A stretch of 36,272 nucleotides of DNA from Clostridia bacterium. GTDB taxonomy: Bacteria; Bacillota; Clostridia; Oscillospirales; CAG-272. The stretch covers positions 1-36,272 of the forward strand of contig JAFWTH010000101.1 in assembly GCA_017518975.1 (NCBI GenBank), given 5' to 3'. This document shows positions 14,687 through 23,270 of this stretch, one piece after another; the stretch's first letter is position 1; the number at the start of each line of letters is the position of its first letter. Below the pieces are notes generated by a model. The model was given only the letters and a program-made list of their open reading frames with translations, was not told the origin of the DNA and did no database searches. Made by a program: the position numbers and the translations under genes.

Positions 14687-14724
14687 GATCCCCGGCAAAA
14701 ATGCCGGGGATCTTCGCAATTTTT
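14687..14724. terminator. Convergent terminator, PIN toxin and DUF5677-like gene
   Basis: GATCCCCGGCA (14687-14697), a 4-base A-rich loop, TGCCGGGGATC (14702-14712), an 11-bp stem, then a T-rich tail to 14724. It lies between two convergent genes and probably stops transcription from both sides. Confidence 0.8.
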
Positions 14725-14729
14725 CGCCC

Positions 14730-15680
14730 TTAGTTAGTACTTCCATCTGTAAGTGTATTGAAAACACGGTAATAATCATTAACGGTTTTTTCCACCAAAT
14801 CGTATATTAAAAAACTTGATGAAGCAGAATCTGCGTTTGCCGATAATGAAAGGAATATCGTTGAAATAATTCCAAGCATATAAGCCGCTTGAGTAGCCGG
14901 AAGTGTAATTCCGTCTTCTACAGGTCCAATTGGAATTGGTTTGTTCATTTCAAGCCCTATTCTTCGTATTGTTCCGTTTACGCCTACATGTATAGGTAAA
15001 CAGGCGAGGTCTTTAACATCGCTCCATCCGCTTTTTGAAAAATCACACTGATCTTCTATATTTTTTGTAGATACAAAATCTTTACCGGTAAAACATTTTG
15101 CTTTATTTGCCCACTTATTATTGTTACTGTTGTTATCATACTCTAAAAAAGCCTTTGCAACATGTTCTCCGTTGTTATTTATGAACTCTGCATAACAAGT
15201 TATTTCATAAAGCGTTCGCCATCGGGCTAACGCGGCGTCAGGGAAACCATTTTCCACCAAACACATTATTTCTGCATAGACTTGAATTGCCCTTCCGACA
15301 AGGTGCTTTAAGCAAGAGAATGTGTATAACTTTTCAGTGTTTTCGTTTTTCAAAATATCATTTTCAATACGCTTTAAGTGTTTATTTGTCAAAACTGATA
15401 CTGAGACACGCAAGATAGTTGATAGTTCGAAACAGCGACCCCATTTTTCATTTATTCTGTTTTTAATCAAATAATTATCTTTTCTATCTGCTTCTATGAA
15501 TTCGTTTTGGGAATCAATTGTTGCGAGTTTTAATAATTCTGTTTTTTTAATCACAAAAGCACAAAAAGATGAAAACTCATCAGTTGAATTCGAGTTATTG
15601 AATAGGTGCATTATAGATTCTGGGTTAACTCTTTTTTCATGCTCAAATGCTTTAACCATTATTTCCTTCAAACTATTCAC
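14730..15680 (-). CDS. DUF5677-like protein, function unknown
   Basis: A 316-residue protein with a resemblance to the DUF5677 family: the central helical stretch A-x-x-V-Y-A-E-I-M-C-L-V-E-N-G-F-P-D-A-A-L-A-R-W-R-T-L-Y-E (about 155-185, shown with gaps) followed by a sequence with F-L-E-Y-D. No signal peptide; a hydrophobic stretch near the C terminus (about 275-290) could be a buried helix. Start GTG 15680 has AGGA 9 bases upstream; ATG 15659 is an alternative with closer spacing. The gene is very AT-rich (19 of 60 GC on the line at 15361) compared with flanking core genes, which points to transfer. It is divergent from mod and convergent with the toxin gene. A defence-related role is only a guess from its position. 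Confidence 0.6.
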   Translation of the reverse strand: MNSLKEIMVKAFEHEKRVNPESIMHLFNNSNSTDEFSSFCAFVIKKTELLKLATIDSQNEFIEADRKDNYLIKNRINEKWGRCFELSTILRVSVSVLTNKHLKRIENDILKNENTEKLYTFSCLKHLVGRAIQVYAEIMCLVENGFPDAALARWRTLYEITCYAEFINNNGEHVAKAFLEYDNNSNNNKWANKAKCFTGKDFVSTKNIEDQCDFSKSGWSDVKDLACLPIHVGVNGTIRRIGLEMNKPIPIGPVEDGITLPATQAAYMLGIISTIFLSLSANADSASSSFLIYDLVEKTVNDYYRVFNTLTDGSTN

Positions 15681-15744
15681 TATTAGATTTCCTTTCGTTA
15701 TGAAAAACTCATAGCGTTTTTCAGGAAGCAACTTGTTTTAGCAT

Positions 15745-15773
15745 AGTATATCATACTTGAAATTATCTGTCTA
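15745..15773 (-). promoter_or_regulatory. Promoter of the DUF5677-like gene
   Basis: On the minus strand, TAGACA (15773-15768), 17 bases, TATACT (15750-15745), with TG one base before the -10. Confidence 0.6.
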
Positions 15774-15846
15774 TTCGCTTTCTGCTTCGTTTAGTTCATC
15801 CGATTTGTAGAGAAAAACACTTTTTTTACCCTTTTCCGGCAAAAAG

Positions 15847-15855
15847 TGATATAAT
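15847..15855 (+). promoter_or_regulatory. Extended -10 promoter of mod-res
   Basis: TG-A-TATAAT (15847-15855) is a perfect extended -10. The -35 is weak (TTTACC near 15825). It lies 75 bases before mod. Confidence 0.6.
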
Positions 15856-15930
15856 GAATTTGATAGATTATTAGTTTTCTTGAGTTTTTTACACTGCGCG
15901 CTTTAATTCATAGATTGTGGGGAAATAAAG

Positions 15931-18036
15931 ATGGCGTCAATTCATAATCTTATAGATAAGATCGATAATCCGGAACTTCGAGAACAGATTGCTGCCGAAG
16001 TGGCTAAACTTGAAAAACAGAAAAAGTTCGGTCTCGTTTTCGAGGAACATTTGCCGGAGTGTACTGCACTGTATGATATCCCTGTCAAAAAAGGCGCGAA
16101 GGTGGCGCTGAAAAGCGGAAAAGTCAGCGATTGCTATACCGTTCTCAAAATTGAAGACGGAAAAGCGCTTTGCCTGAATCTGGACAAAAACGAAACGACG
16201 GAATTCAAAGTGGACGATCTCGTTTGTGTTGCGGAATTCGGGGATCCGATTTATCCGTATCTTGAACCTCTCGATACTGTTTGCAACGCTCCGGACAGCG
16301 ATCTGTGGCATACGTTGATTGAGGCGGACAACTACCACGCTCTGCAACTACTTGAATACCTGTATGCAGGGAAAGTGGATTGTATCTATATCGATCCTCC
16401 ATATAATACTCGAGCAAAAGATTGGAAATACAACAATGATTATGTAGATCCAAATGATTCATATCGTCATAGTAAATGGCTTGCTATGATGAAAAAACGT
16501 TTAATACTCGCCAAACGATTGTTGAATCCGTTTTGCTCCGTTCTAATAGTCACTATTGATGAAAAAGAATACTTGCATCTTGAATGTCTTTTGGAGGAGA
16601 TGTTTCCAGATTCAGGTATTCAGATGGTAAGTAGTGTTATAAATCCAAGCGGCGTCGCTCGCGGATCAGATTTTGGTAGGACAGATGAGTATATTTTCTT
16701 TGTAAAAATTGGAAAAGCAAAACCTGCTTTACTTCAGTTGTCAGATGAATGGAAAACAAGTAGTACTAAATCATCAGTGAAGCCAACATGGAGGACAGTT
16801 AGACGCCGTGGAGCTGGTGATTTGCGAAAAGACAGTCCGAATTTGTTTTATCCAATTGTAATTGATGATGAGACTGGTAGAATAATAAAAGCGGGTGAGT
16901 CATTACCGTTAAATGTTGAAAGATCTTCTGTCTGCTGTGATTGTAAAGGTGCATCTCTTATCTGGCCAATGAAACCTAACAATGTTGAGGGCCGATGGCA
17001 GTTAAGTCAAAAAGAACTTATGGAACGCCTTCAGAATGGTTATGTTCGGGTGGTCGCTAAAAACGAATATGGATGGGTGCCTACTTATCTCGCAAAAGGT
17101 GAGATCCAGAAGGTCAAAAATGGAACATACGAAATTCTTGGAAGAGGTGGGGCAAATAACGAATTGCATCTTTCAGGAGAAGAAGGGGATCAGCGCTTTA
17201 TTCCGGGCAGTCAATGGAGGATTAAGGCTCATAATGCGAGAGAGTGTGGGAGCGTATATTTAAACAATATTATTGGAACCGATAAATTCGACTTTCCCAA
17301 ATCGCTATATGCCGAACATGATGCTATTCGCTTCTTTGTTGCAAACAATCCCAACGCCCTTATCGTGGATTTTTTCGCCGGTTCTGGTACAACACTTCAC
17401 GCTGTAAATCTACTGAATGCAGAAGATGACGGACATCGGCGCTGTATTCTTGTAACAAACAACGAAGTATCTGATTCAGAAGCAAAGGAAATGAGGGCAA
17501 GAGGTCTTAATCCCGGAGACGATGAGTGGGAAAAACTCGGTATCGCCCGCTATGTAACATGGCCGCGCACGGTTTGCTCTATTGAAGGGCATGATGTCAA
17601 TGGCAATCCGTTGAAAGGGAATTATATCGGTAGCGACATTCCGATGGCGGACGGTTTCAAAGCGAACGCTGCTTTCTTCAAACTTGGTTTCCTCGATAAA
17701 ACAAAAGTATCCCTCGGCAGACAGTTCAAAGAAATGCTTCCGACTTTATGGATGAAAGCGGGGGCGCACGGTCCTTGTCCCTCCGTCGAAGAAGGCGTGC
17801 CTTCAATGTTGATTTTGCCTGAGAATAAGATGGCGATTCTGAACGATGAAAACTGTTTCGGTGAGTTTGTCGGCCGGCTTGCAGATTATTCGGGAATTGA
17901 CGTTGTTTATCTCGTAACCGATTATGAAGCCGGTTATGCTTCTATGTCAGCGGCGCTTCCGGGCAAAAAAACATATCAGTTGTACCGGGACTATCTCGAT
18001 AACTTCCGTATCAATGCGGGGAGGAACGTAAGATGA
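15931..18036 (+). CDS. Type III-like DNA methyltransferase (Mod)
   Basis: A 701-residue site-specific methyltransferase, most likely adenine-N6, partner of the helicase-nuclease downstream. The catalytic motif IV D-P-P-Y (155-158) comes before the AdoMet-binding motif F-F-A-G-S-G-T-T (about 481-488), the beta-class order used by type III Mod proteins. Between them lie a W-R-T-V-R-R-R-G segment and Y-P-I typical of Mod, and the likely target-recognition part. An N-terminal extension of 150 residues and a 200-residue C-terminal tail complete it. Start ATG 15931 follows GGGGAAA. The stop overlaps the res start as ATGA. Base use is uneven: the centre (about 16385-17370) is much more AT-rich than the ends. 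All motifs are intact. Confidence 0.88.
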   Translation: MASIHNLIDKIDNPELREQIAAEVAKLEKQKKFGLVFEEHLPECTALYDIPVKKGAKVALKSGKVSDCYTVLKIEDGKALCLNLDKNETTEFKVDDLVCVAEFGDPIYPYLEPLDTVCNAPDSDLWHTLIEADNYHALQLLEYLYAGKVDCIYIDPPYNTRAKDWKYNNDYVDPNDSYRHSKWLAMMKKRLILAKRLLNPFCSVLIVTIDEKEYLHLECLLEEMFPDSGIQMVSSVINPSGVARGSDFGRTDEYIFFVKIGKAKPALLQLSDEWKTSSTKSSVKPTWRTVRRRGAGDLRKDSPNLFYPIVIDDETGRIIKAGESLPLNVERSSVCCDCKGASLIWPMKPNNVEGRWQLSQKELMERLQNGYVRVVAKNEYGWVPTYLAKGEIQKVKNGTYEILGRGGANNELHLSGEEGDQRFIPGSQWRIKAHNARECGSVYLNNIIGTDKFDFPKSLYAEHDAIRFFVANNPNALIVDFFAGSGTTLHAVNLLNAEDDGHRRCILVTNNEVSDSEAKEMRARGLNPGDDEWEKLGIARYVTWPRTVCSIEGHDVNGNPLKGNYIGSDIPMADGFKANAAFFKLGFLDKTKVSLGRQFKEMLPTLWMKAGAHGPCPSVEEGVPSMLILPENKMAILNDENCFGEFVGRLADYSGIDVVYLVTDYEAGYASMSAALPGKKTYQLYRDYLDNFRINAGRNVR

Positions 18037-20864
18037 ACGTAAATCTCATATCCTTCCAAGATAAAGCCGTAAAAGAGCTGCGCGTGGATATTGCCGACGC
18101 GCTCGATACTTATCGCCGCAGGCAGAAAACGCAGGTAGTCTCGCTTCAGGCGCCCACCGGAGCGGGCAAAACAATAATCGCCGCCGCTTTGATCGAGAGT
18201 ATTTATTTCGGTATGACTCTTCCCGACGGAACAGCGTTCAATGAGCAGCCGGAAGCGATTTTCGTCTGGCTCTCTGACTCACCTGAACTTAACGAACAGT
18301 CTAAGCAGAAAATTGAACTGAAAACGGACAAATTGCGTTTCGGTCAGTGCGTTACCATTTCAGAAGACTCTTTTGATATGGAAATGCTTGAAGACGGTAA
18401 AATCTATTTTCTTAACACCCAGAAAATCAGCAGAAACGGAAAGCTGACCCAGCACGCAGACATGCGGTTACATACGATATGGGAAACTCTTGAAAATACG
18501 ATTCAGAACAAATCCGACAGATTATATTTCATCATAGACGAAGCGCACCGCGGAGCGAAATCCCGGCGCGAAGCTGGAACTGATACCACGATCATGCAGC
18601 GTTTCATCAAAGGATATGAACATATTGAGGACGGCGTAAAATACAAAATGCATTCAATGCCTGTCGTCCTCGGCATAAGCGCCACCGCGGAACGGTTCAA
18701 TACTCTGATCGGTAATACCGCAAACGTCGGTTTGCAGAAATATGTTGTTACAGCGGACGAAGTTCGCGGCTCGGGCTTGTTGAAAGACCGTATCGTTATT
18801 ACTTATCCGGATGATCCGAAAAGGAATAATGATATTATTCTTTTGGAAGCGGCTGTTGAAGAGTGGATGAAAAAGTGCAAAAGATGGAAACAATATACCA
18901 CTGAACAGCATTACAGCAATGTCGATCCCGTTCTTGTCGTTCAGGTCTGTCAGGGAAGCGGCGGAGCGATTTCCGACACAAATCTTGAGGACGCTCTTGC
19001 AAAGATCGAGGAAAAAGTCGGGTCTCATTTCAGAGAAGGAGAAGTTGTACACTGCTTTGGAGAAGGAACGACTTTAGAACTGCATGGGCTTAAAATACCG
19101 CATGCAAAAGCTTCCGAGATTGCGGACGATCACAGGATCAAAGTGGTTTTCTTCAAGGAGGCGTTGTCTACCGGATGGGACTGTCCCAGAGCTGAAACGA
19201 TGATGTCTTATGCGGTTCGAAACGATCCCACGTATATTGCGCAGCTTCTTGGCAGAATGGTGAGAACTCCTCTTCAGATGCGCGTTTCGCGCGATGAATT
19301 TCTGAATGACGTCAAGCTTTACCTTCCTCATTTTGACAAGGATACTGTAAAAAGAGTTGTTGACGATCTTCAATCAAACGAGGGCGGGGAGATACCAACC
19401 GAAATCAATGGGGAATCGCTGGAAGAGCCGTCTTTCGTTACTTGGACTGTACATACGAAGAGTAGAACTCGTCCACCTGAAACGCCCACAGATCAAATTG
19501 AGCTGCCTGCTGATAACAATGACGAATCGAAAGACCCCGTCAATACAAATGATTCTCCCGATACCACGGTAACTGTCAACGGCGAACCGAAAATGCCGAA
19601 AGATGAACCGTCGCATACTGTTCAGATTCCTGTTGTATCCATAAAGCAACAGATGCCGGAGCCTGTTGTTCCGCTGGGCAAACAACTTACCTTTGCGCCG
19701 GATTTTGACCGCGTGGAAATTATTGACTTTATCAATGGTAAGGGCTTTTTGAATTATTTTGTCCGTCAGGACAGGATCAACGATTATCTGAAATCGCTTC
19801 TTGACCTCGCAACGATGCTGACGCACAATATGATCTATCAAAATGCACGAGAAGAGGTTATTGATGATGTTGTCGGGTTGATCCGAGCTTACGTGGACGG
19901 TCTGCATCATACCGGACGTTATAGCGGTTTGGCTGATCAAGTACTGCAGTTCAAGCTGTCCGTTCAGGTATTTGATCCTTTTGGGCAGACTATAAAAGAG
20001 GTTTATTCAAAAGACTATACTTTAATGTCTGAAACCGATCTTGACAGACAAGTACGCAATGCGGATGCAAAACTCGGCCGGTACGGTTTTCCGAACATTT
20101 ACGGAAGCAGGTATTACAACGAGGACGATCCGAATGCGCATAAAATCGATTGCGTTCTTTATGCTGCCGACGATGCGAGCAGAGCAAAGCTCGGAGAATA
20201 CGCGAAAGAGAAGTTGAGAGATTTTTCACGTAAATATCGGGTCGCGATCGCTAACAAATCTGACTCGTGCAAGAGGGAATACCGTCGTATTATGGCGGAC
20301 AGTGCCGTTGTCAGCGAACAGCTTTTCGCGATTCCGGAAAATATAGTCGTACGCGAAGATCCCGACGGCAAGGAGTATGAAAATCATCTCCTCGCGTCGC
20401 AGGAGACCGGAATTGCAAAAATCAAACTTAACGGTTGGGAAGCGGATCTGATAGAGGAAGAATCTCGTCGAAACGATTTCATCTGTTGGTTAAGGAATCC
20501 GTCAAAGGCATCATGGGGGCTGTGTTTGCCGTATGATATGAACGGCGAAAAGAAATCGTTTTACCCCGATTTCTTGATCGTGCGCAGCGATCCGATAGTT
20601 GATTATGTCGTTGACGTATTAGAGCCTCATGGGAACCAGTATGCCGACAATCTTCCGAAAGCCAAAGCGCTTGCCAAATATGCACAGGAGGAAACGAGTC
20701 TAGGTAGGATTCAACTGATTCACAAAACAACCGATGCGGGCGGAAATCGCTTCATTCGTTTGGATTTAACCGATATTGCCGTAAGAGATAAAGTTCTTCA
20801 CGCAAATACTGACGATGAATTGAACAATATCTTTTCAAACTACGGTTTTTCGGGAGAGGAATGA
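18033..20864 (+). CDS. Type III-like restriction helicase-nuclease (Res)
   Basis: A 943-residue superfamily 2 helicase with a C-terminal nuclease-like domain. Walker A is A-P-T-G-A-G-K-T (40-47), the DEAH box is at about 168-172, S-A-T-A-E-R-F at about 214-220, then S-T-G-W-D-C-P-R-A-E and Q-L-L-G-R-M-V-R-T-P (about 375-412). A proline- and acid-rich low-complexity linker (about 475-540) separates the helicase from the C-terminal half. Near the end, Y-P-D-F-L-I-V (about 843) and V-V-D-V-L-E-P-H-G (about 860-868) sit where type III enzymes have PD...(D/E)xK, with the usual Lys replaced by His. It is coupled to mod by ATGA overlap and followed by a strong terminator, so mod-res form a complete two-gene unit. 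Confidence 0.87.
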   Translation: MNVNLISFQDKAVKELRVDIADALDTYRRRQKTQVVSLQAPTGAGKTIIAAALIESIYFGMTLPDGTAFNEQPEAIFVWLSDSPELNEQSKQKIELKTDKLRFGQCVTISEDSFDMEMLEDGKIYFLNTQKISRNGKLTQHADMRLHTIWETLENTIQNKSDRLYFIIDEAHRGAKSRREAGTDTTIMQRFIKGYEHIEDGVKYKMHSMPVVLGISATAERFNTLIGNTANVGLQKYVVTADEVRGSGLLKDRIVITYPDDPKRNNDIILLEAAVEEWMKKCKRWKQYTTEQHYSNVDPVLVVQVCQGSGGAISDTNLEDALAKIEEKVGSHFREGEVVHCFGEGTTLELHGLKIPHAKASEIADDHRIKVVFFKEALSTGWDCPRAETMMSYAVRNDPTYIAQLLGRMVRTPLQMRVSRDEFLNDVKLYLPHFDKDTVKRVVDDLQSNEGGEIPTEINGESLEEPSFVTWTVHTKSRTRPPETPTDQIELPADNNDESKDPVNTNDSPDTTVTVNGEPKMPKDEPSHTVQIPVVSIKQQMPEPVVPLGKQLTFAPDFDRVEIIDFINGKGFLNYFVRQDRINDYLKSLLDLATMLTHNMIYQNAREEVIDDVVGLIRAYVDGLHHTGRYSGLADQVLQFKLSVQVFDPFGQTIKEVYSKDYTLMSETDLDRQVRNADAKLGRYGFPNIYGSRYYNEDDPNAHKIDCVLYAADDASRAKLGEYAKEKLRDFSRKYRVAIANKSDSCKREYRRIMADSAVVSEQLFAIPENIVVREDPDGKEYENHLLASQETGIAKIKLNGWEADLIEEESRRNDFICWLRNPSKASWGLCLPYDMNGEKKSFYPDFLIVRSDPIVDYVVDVLEPHGNQYADNLPKAKALAKYAQEETSLGRIQLIHKTTDAGGNRFIRLDLTDIAVRDKVLHANTDDELNNIFSNYGFSGEE

Positions 20865-20890
20865 TTCGTTTTTCTCGGGTAAAAAGATAC

Positions 20891-20922
20891 AAAAACGGGC
20901 GGGAAATCGCCCGTTTTTTTTT
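20891..20922. terminator. Terminator of mod-res
   Basis: ACGGGCG (20895-20901), 6-base loop, CGCCCGT (20908-20914), followed by a T run to 20922 and preceded by an A run. It closes the accessory island. Confidence 0.93.
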
Positions 20923-20955
20923 CGTTCCGCGGGGCGAAATCGGCGTCGAAAACCG

Positions 20956-20985
20956 TTGACATATTGTATATTTATATGGTACAAT
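20956..20985 (+). promoter_or_regulatory. Promoter of the pyr-pur cluster
   Basis: TTGACA (20956-20961), 18 bases, TACAAT (20980-20985), 32 bases before pyrC. The leader is too short for a PyrR-type attenuator. Confidence 0.82.
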
Positions 20986-21017
20986 TTTTACGTAATTAAA
21001 CATACGGAGGGAAAGCG

Positions 21018-22265
21018 ATGGCATGCCTTGAGAGATTCGCCGAAATTGCCTGCTCGCTCCCCCCGCTGTCCTCTGTCAGGGAGGAGTTCACTTCTGCCGA
21101 AGTGCCCTCTGCCCCGAAAAACGGAATAACTGTACTCCCCGGCTTGGTCGACGTGCACGTGCACCTTCGAGAGCCGGGATTTTTGTATAAAGAAACGGTC
21201 GCGTCGGGGACTCTCGCCGCGGCGGCGGGCGGCTACGTCGCCGTCTGCCCGATGCCGAACGTCTCGCCGGTCCCGGACTCTCTTTCGGCGCTTGGACCGA
21301 CGCTCGCGGCGATCGAAAAGGACGCCGTCGTTCGCGTTTATCCCTACGGCTCGATCACCCGCGGCGAGCGCGGCGAGGAGGTCTCGGATCTGTCCGGGAT
21401 CGCCCCGTACGTGGTCGGATTCTCCGACGACGGAGTCGGCCTCGAAGACGCCGCCATCATGAAAGAAGCTATGACCCGGGCAGCCGCTCTCGGCAAACCC
21501 GTCGCCGCGCACTGCGAAGACCTCACCCTTCGGGCGGGCGGGTATATCAACGACGGGCAGTACGCCCGCCTTCACGGTCACCGCGGCATTTCCGCCGAAA
21601 GCGAATGGCGGCAGATCGAGCGCGACCTCGCGCTCGCCCGCGAAACGGGCGTTTCCTATCACGTCTGCCACGTCTCGACGAAAGAGAGCGTCGTGCTCAT
21701 CCGCGCCGCGAAGGCGGAGGGCGTCGACGTCACGTGCGAGACCGCGCCTCACTACCTTGTTCTTTCCGACGCCGACCTTCGCGAGGACGGCGACTTTAAG
21801 ATGAACCCGCCGCTCCGCTCGGAGTCCGACCGCCTCGCGCTGATCGAAGGGCTGCTCGACGGAACCGTCGACATGATCGCCACCGACCACGCTCCGCACT
21901 CTGTGGCGGAGAAATCGCGGGGGCTTCGCGACTCCCTGATGGGTGTCGTCGGGCTCGAGACCGCTTTCCCGGTCCTGTACACGAAACTCGTCCTCGGCGG
22001 CGTCCTGCCGCTCTCCCGCCTCGTCGAGCTGATGAGCGGCGCGCCCGCGCGCCGTTTCCGGATCCCGCGCGATCCCGAAAACGACTGGGCGGTGTGGGAC
22101 CTCTCCGAGGAATACACGGTTGACCCCGACGCCTTCAAGTCGAAGGGCAGAAGCACCCCGTTCAAGGGCATGAGCGTTTTCGGCAAATGTAAAATGACGG
22201 TCTGCGGAGGCCGCGCCGTCTGGCGCGAGCCGGGCTTCGACCCTTCATTCCTCTTCAAAGCGTAG
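21018..22265 (+). CDS. pyrC: Dihydroorotase
   Basis: A 415-residue zinc amidohydrolase closing carbamoyl aspartate to dihydroorotate, third step of pyrimidine synthesis. The metal-binding D-V-H-V-H-L-R-E-P-G (about 45-54), H-C-E-D (about 160), H-V-C-H-V-S-T (about 216), and T-D-H-A-P-H (about 293) are all present. The segment G-F-S-D-D-G with two Asp stands where some amidohydrolases have a carbamylated Lys; class I dihydroorotases vary here. GGAGG lies 7 bases before ATG 21018. It opens the long nucleotide cluster behind its own promoter and is separated from pyrK by a 276-base stretch of palindromic repeats. Confidence 0.95.
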   Translation: MACLERFAEIACSLPPLSSVREEFTSAEVPSAPKNGITVLPGLVDVHVHLREPGFLYKETVASGTLAAAAGGYVAVCPMPNVSPVPDSLSALGPTLAAIEKDAVVRVYPYGSITRGERGEEVSDLSGIAPYVVGFSDDGVGLEDAAIMKEAMTRAAALGKPVAAHCEDLTLRAGGYINDGQYARLHGHRGISAESEWRQIERDLALARETGVSYHVCHVSTKESVVLIRAAKAEGVDVTCETAPHYLVLSDADLREDGDFKMNPPLRSESDRLALIEGLLDGTVDMIATDHAPHSVAEKSRGLRDSLMGVVGLETAFPVLYTKLVLGGVLPLSRLVELMSGAPARRFRIPRDPENDWAVWDLSEEYTVDPDAFKSKGRSTPFKGMSVFGKCKMTVCGGRAVWREPGFDPSFLFKA

Positions 22266-22287
22266 TTCATAGTATTGCGGTTACTGC

Positions 22288-22339
22288 GTCACCTCATCCG
22301 TCGCGGCAAGCCGCGACACCTTCCCCTCAAGGGGAAGGC
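22288..22339 (+). repeat. Single arm of the CACCTCATC palindromic family
   Basis: GTCACCTCATCC leads into hairpin GTCGCGGC/GCCGCGAC (22300-22317) and hairpin CCTTCCCC/GGGGAAGG (22319-22338). The same two-hairpin layout with a different first stem recurs at 25553 and 27629. The next repeat element begins immediately after it. Confidence 0.85.
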
Positions 22340-22340
22340 T

Positions 22341-22506
22341 CGAGATTCTTCGGCTCCATTCGCTGCGCTCATTCCGCTCAGAATGACACGGAAATGAAGA
22401 ACGGAGGATAATGAAGAAGAACGGGAACGAAGTAAGGAATCACTTCAGGCGGCCGCGCACGAAATTGAGTGTCATCCTGAGAGAGCGAAGCGAACCGAAG
22501 GATCTC
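22341..22506. repeat. Inverted pair of the GTCATYCTGAG family
   Basis: The left arm reads GAGATTCTTCGG...AGAATGAC (22342-22387). The right arm, inverted, reads GTCATCCTGAG...CCGAAGGATCTC (22471-22506). The core GTCATYCTGAG...GAAGRATCTC is a widespread bacterial intergenic repeat in my recollection. About 80 bases lie between the arms; with the right arm they form a possible small reading frame discussed in the findings. Confidence 0.8.
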
Positions 22507-22541
22507 CTTACCGGCACACAGATATAAAAGACGAGGACAAA

Positions 22542-23270
22542 ATGAAACAAGTTTATCTTACAATAGAAAAAAACGAAAAACTGACGCGGGACGTGCTTCG
22601 TTTGACGCTGACCGGCGACGCGTCCGGCGTCACGAACCCGGGCCAGTTCGTGAATATCGCGATCGACGGCTTTTATCTGCGCCGCCCGATCTCCGTTTGC
22701 GACAAAGAGGACGGCAAAATCACCCTGATTTACAAAGTCGTCGGCGACGGCACCCGCGCGATGAGCGAGATGAAAGAGGGGACGGTCCTCGATACGCTGA
22801 CCGGCCTCGGCAACGGTTACTCGACGGAAAAGGCGGGTTCCTCGCCGCTCCTGATCGGCGGCGGAGTCGGGATACCCCCGCTGTTCTGGCTCTGCAAAGA
22901 GCTGGCGGGAAACGGCGTCACGCCGTCCGTAATACTCGGCTTCAACACCGCCGATGAGATCTTCCTCGAGGACGAGTTCCGCGCGCTCGGTGTTCCCGTC
23001 ACGGTCACGACCGCCGACGGCTCCCGCGGCGTCCGCGGCTTCGTAACGGACGCGATCGGCGGCGATCACTCATACTTCTATGCCTGCGGTCCGCTCCCGA
23101 TGCTGAGAGCGGTCGCCGAGGCGACTTCCTTCCCGGGCGAGATGAGCTTCGAGGAAAGGATGGGATGCGGCTTCGGCGCGTGCATGGGCTGCTCCGTCTT
23201 GACAAAGTCCGGTCCGGTGCGCGTCTGCCGCGACGGTCCGGTGATCTCAAAGGAGGACGTGATATGGTAA
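22542..23270 (+). CDS. pyrK: Dihydroorotate dehydrogenase B, electron transfer subunit
   Basis: A 242-residue FAD and [2Fe-2S] protein passing electrons from PyrD to NAD. The ferredoxin-reductase fold is shown by R-R-P-I-S-V-C-D (FAD site, about 47-54) and G-G-G-V-G-I-P-P (NAD site, about 106-113). The iron-sulfur cysteines are in [10 protein letters not shown] (about 207-216) plus C at R-V-C-R-D. GAGGA is 4-5 bases before ATG 22542. It overlaps pyrD by 7 bases, as expected for two subunits of one complex. This NAD-linked type 1B enzyme fits an anaerobe. Confidence 0.95.
   Translation: MKQVYLTIEKNEKLTRDVLRLTLTGDASGVTNPGQFVNIAIDGFYLRRPISVCDKEDGKITLIYKVVGDGTRAMSEMKEGTVLDTLTGLGNGYSTEKAGSSPLLIGGGVGIPPLFWLCKELAGNGVTPSVILGFNTADEIFLEDEFRALGVPVTVTTADGSRGVRGFVTDAIGGDHSYFYACGPLPMLRAVAEATSFPGEMSFEERMGCGFGACMGCSVLTKSGPVRVCRDGPVISKEDVIW

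Noticed and set aside
20986-21017. PyrR-type attenuator ahead of pyrC
   Set aside because: Only about 30 bases lie between the promoter and ATG, with no antiterminator or terminator structures.
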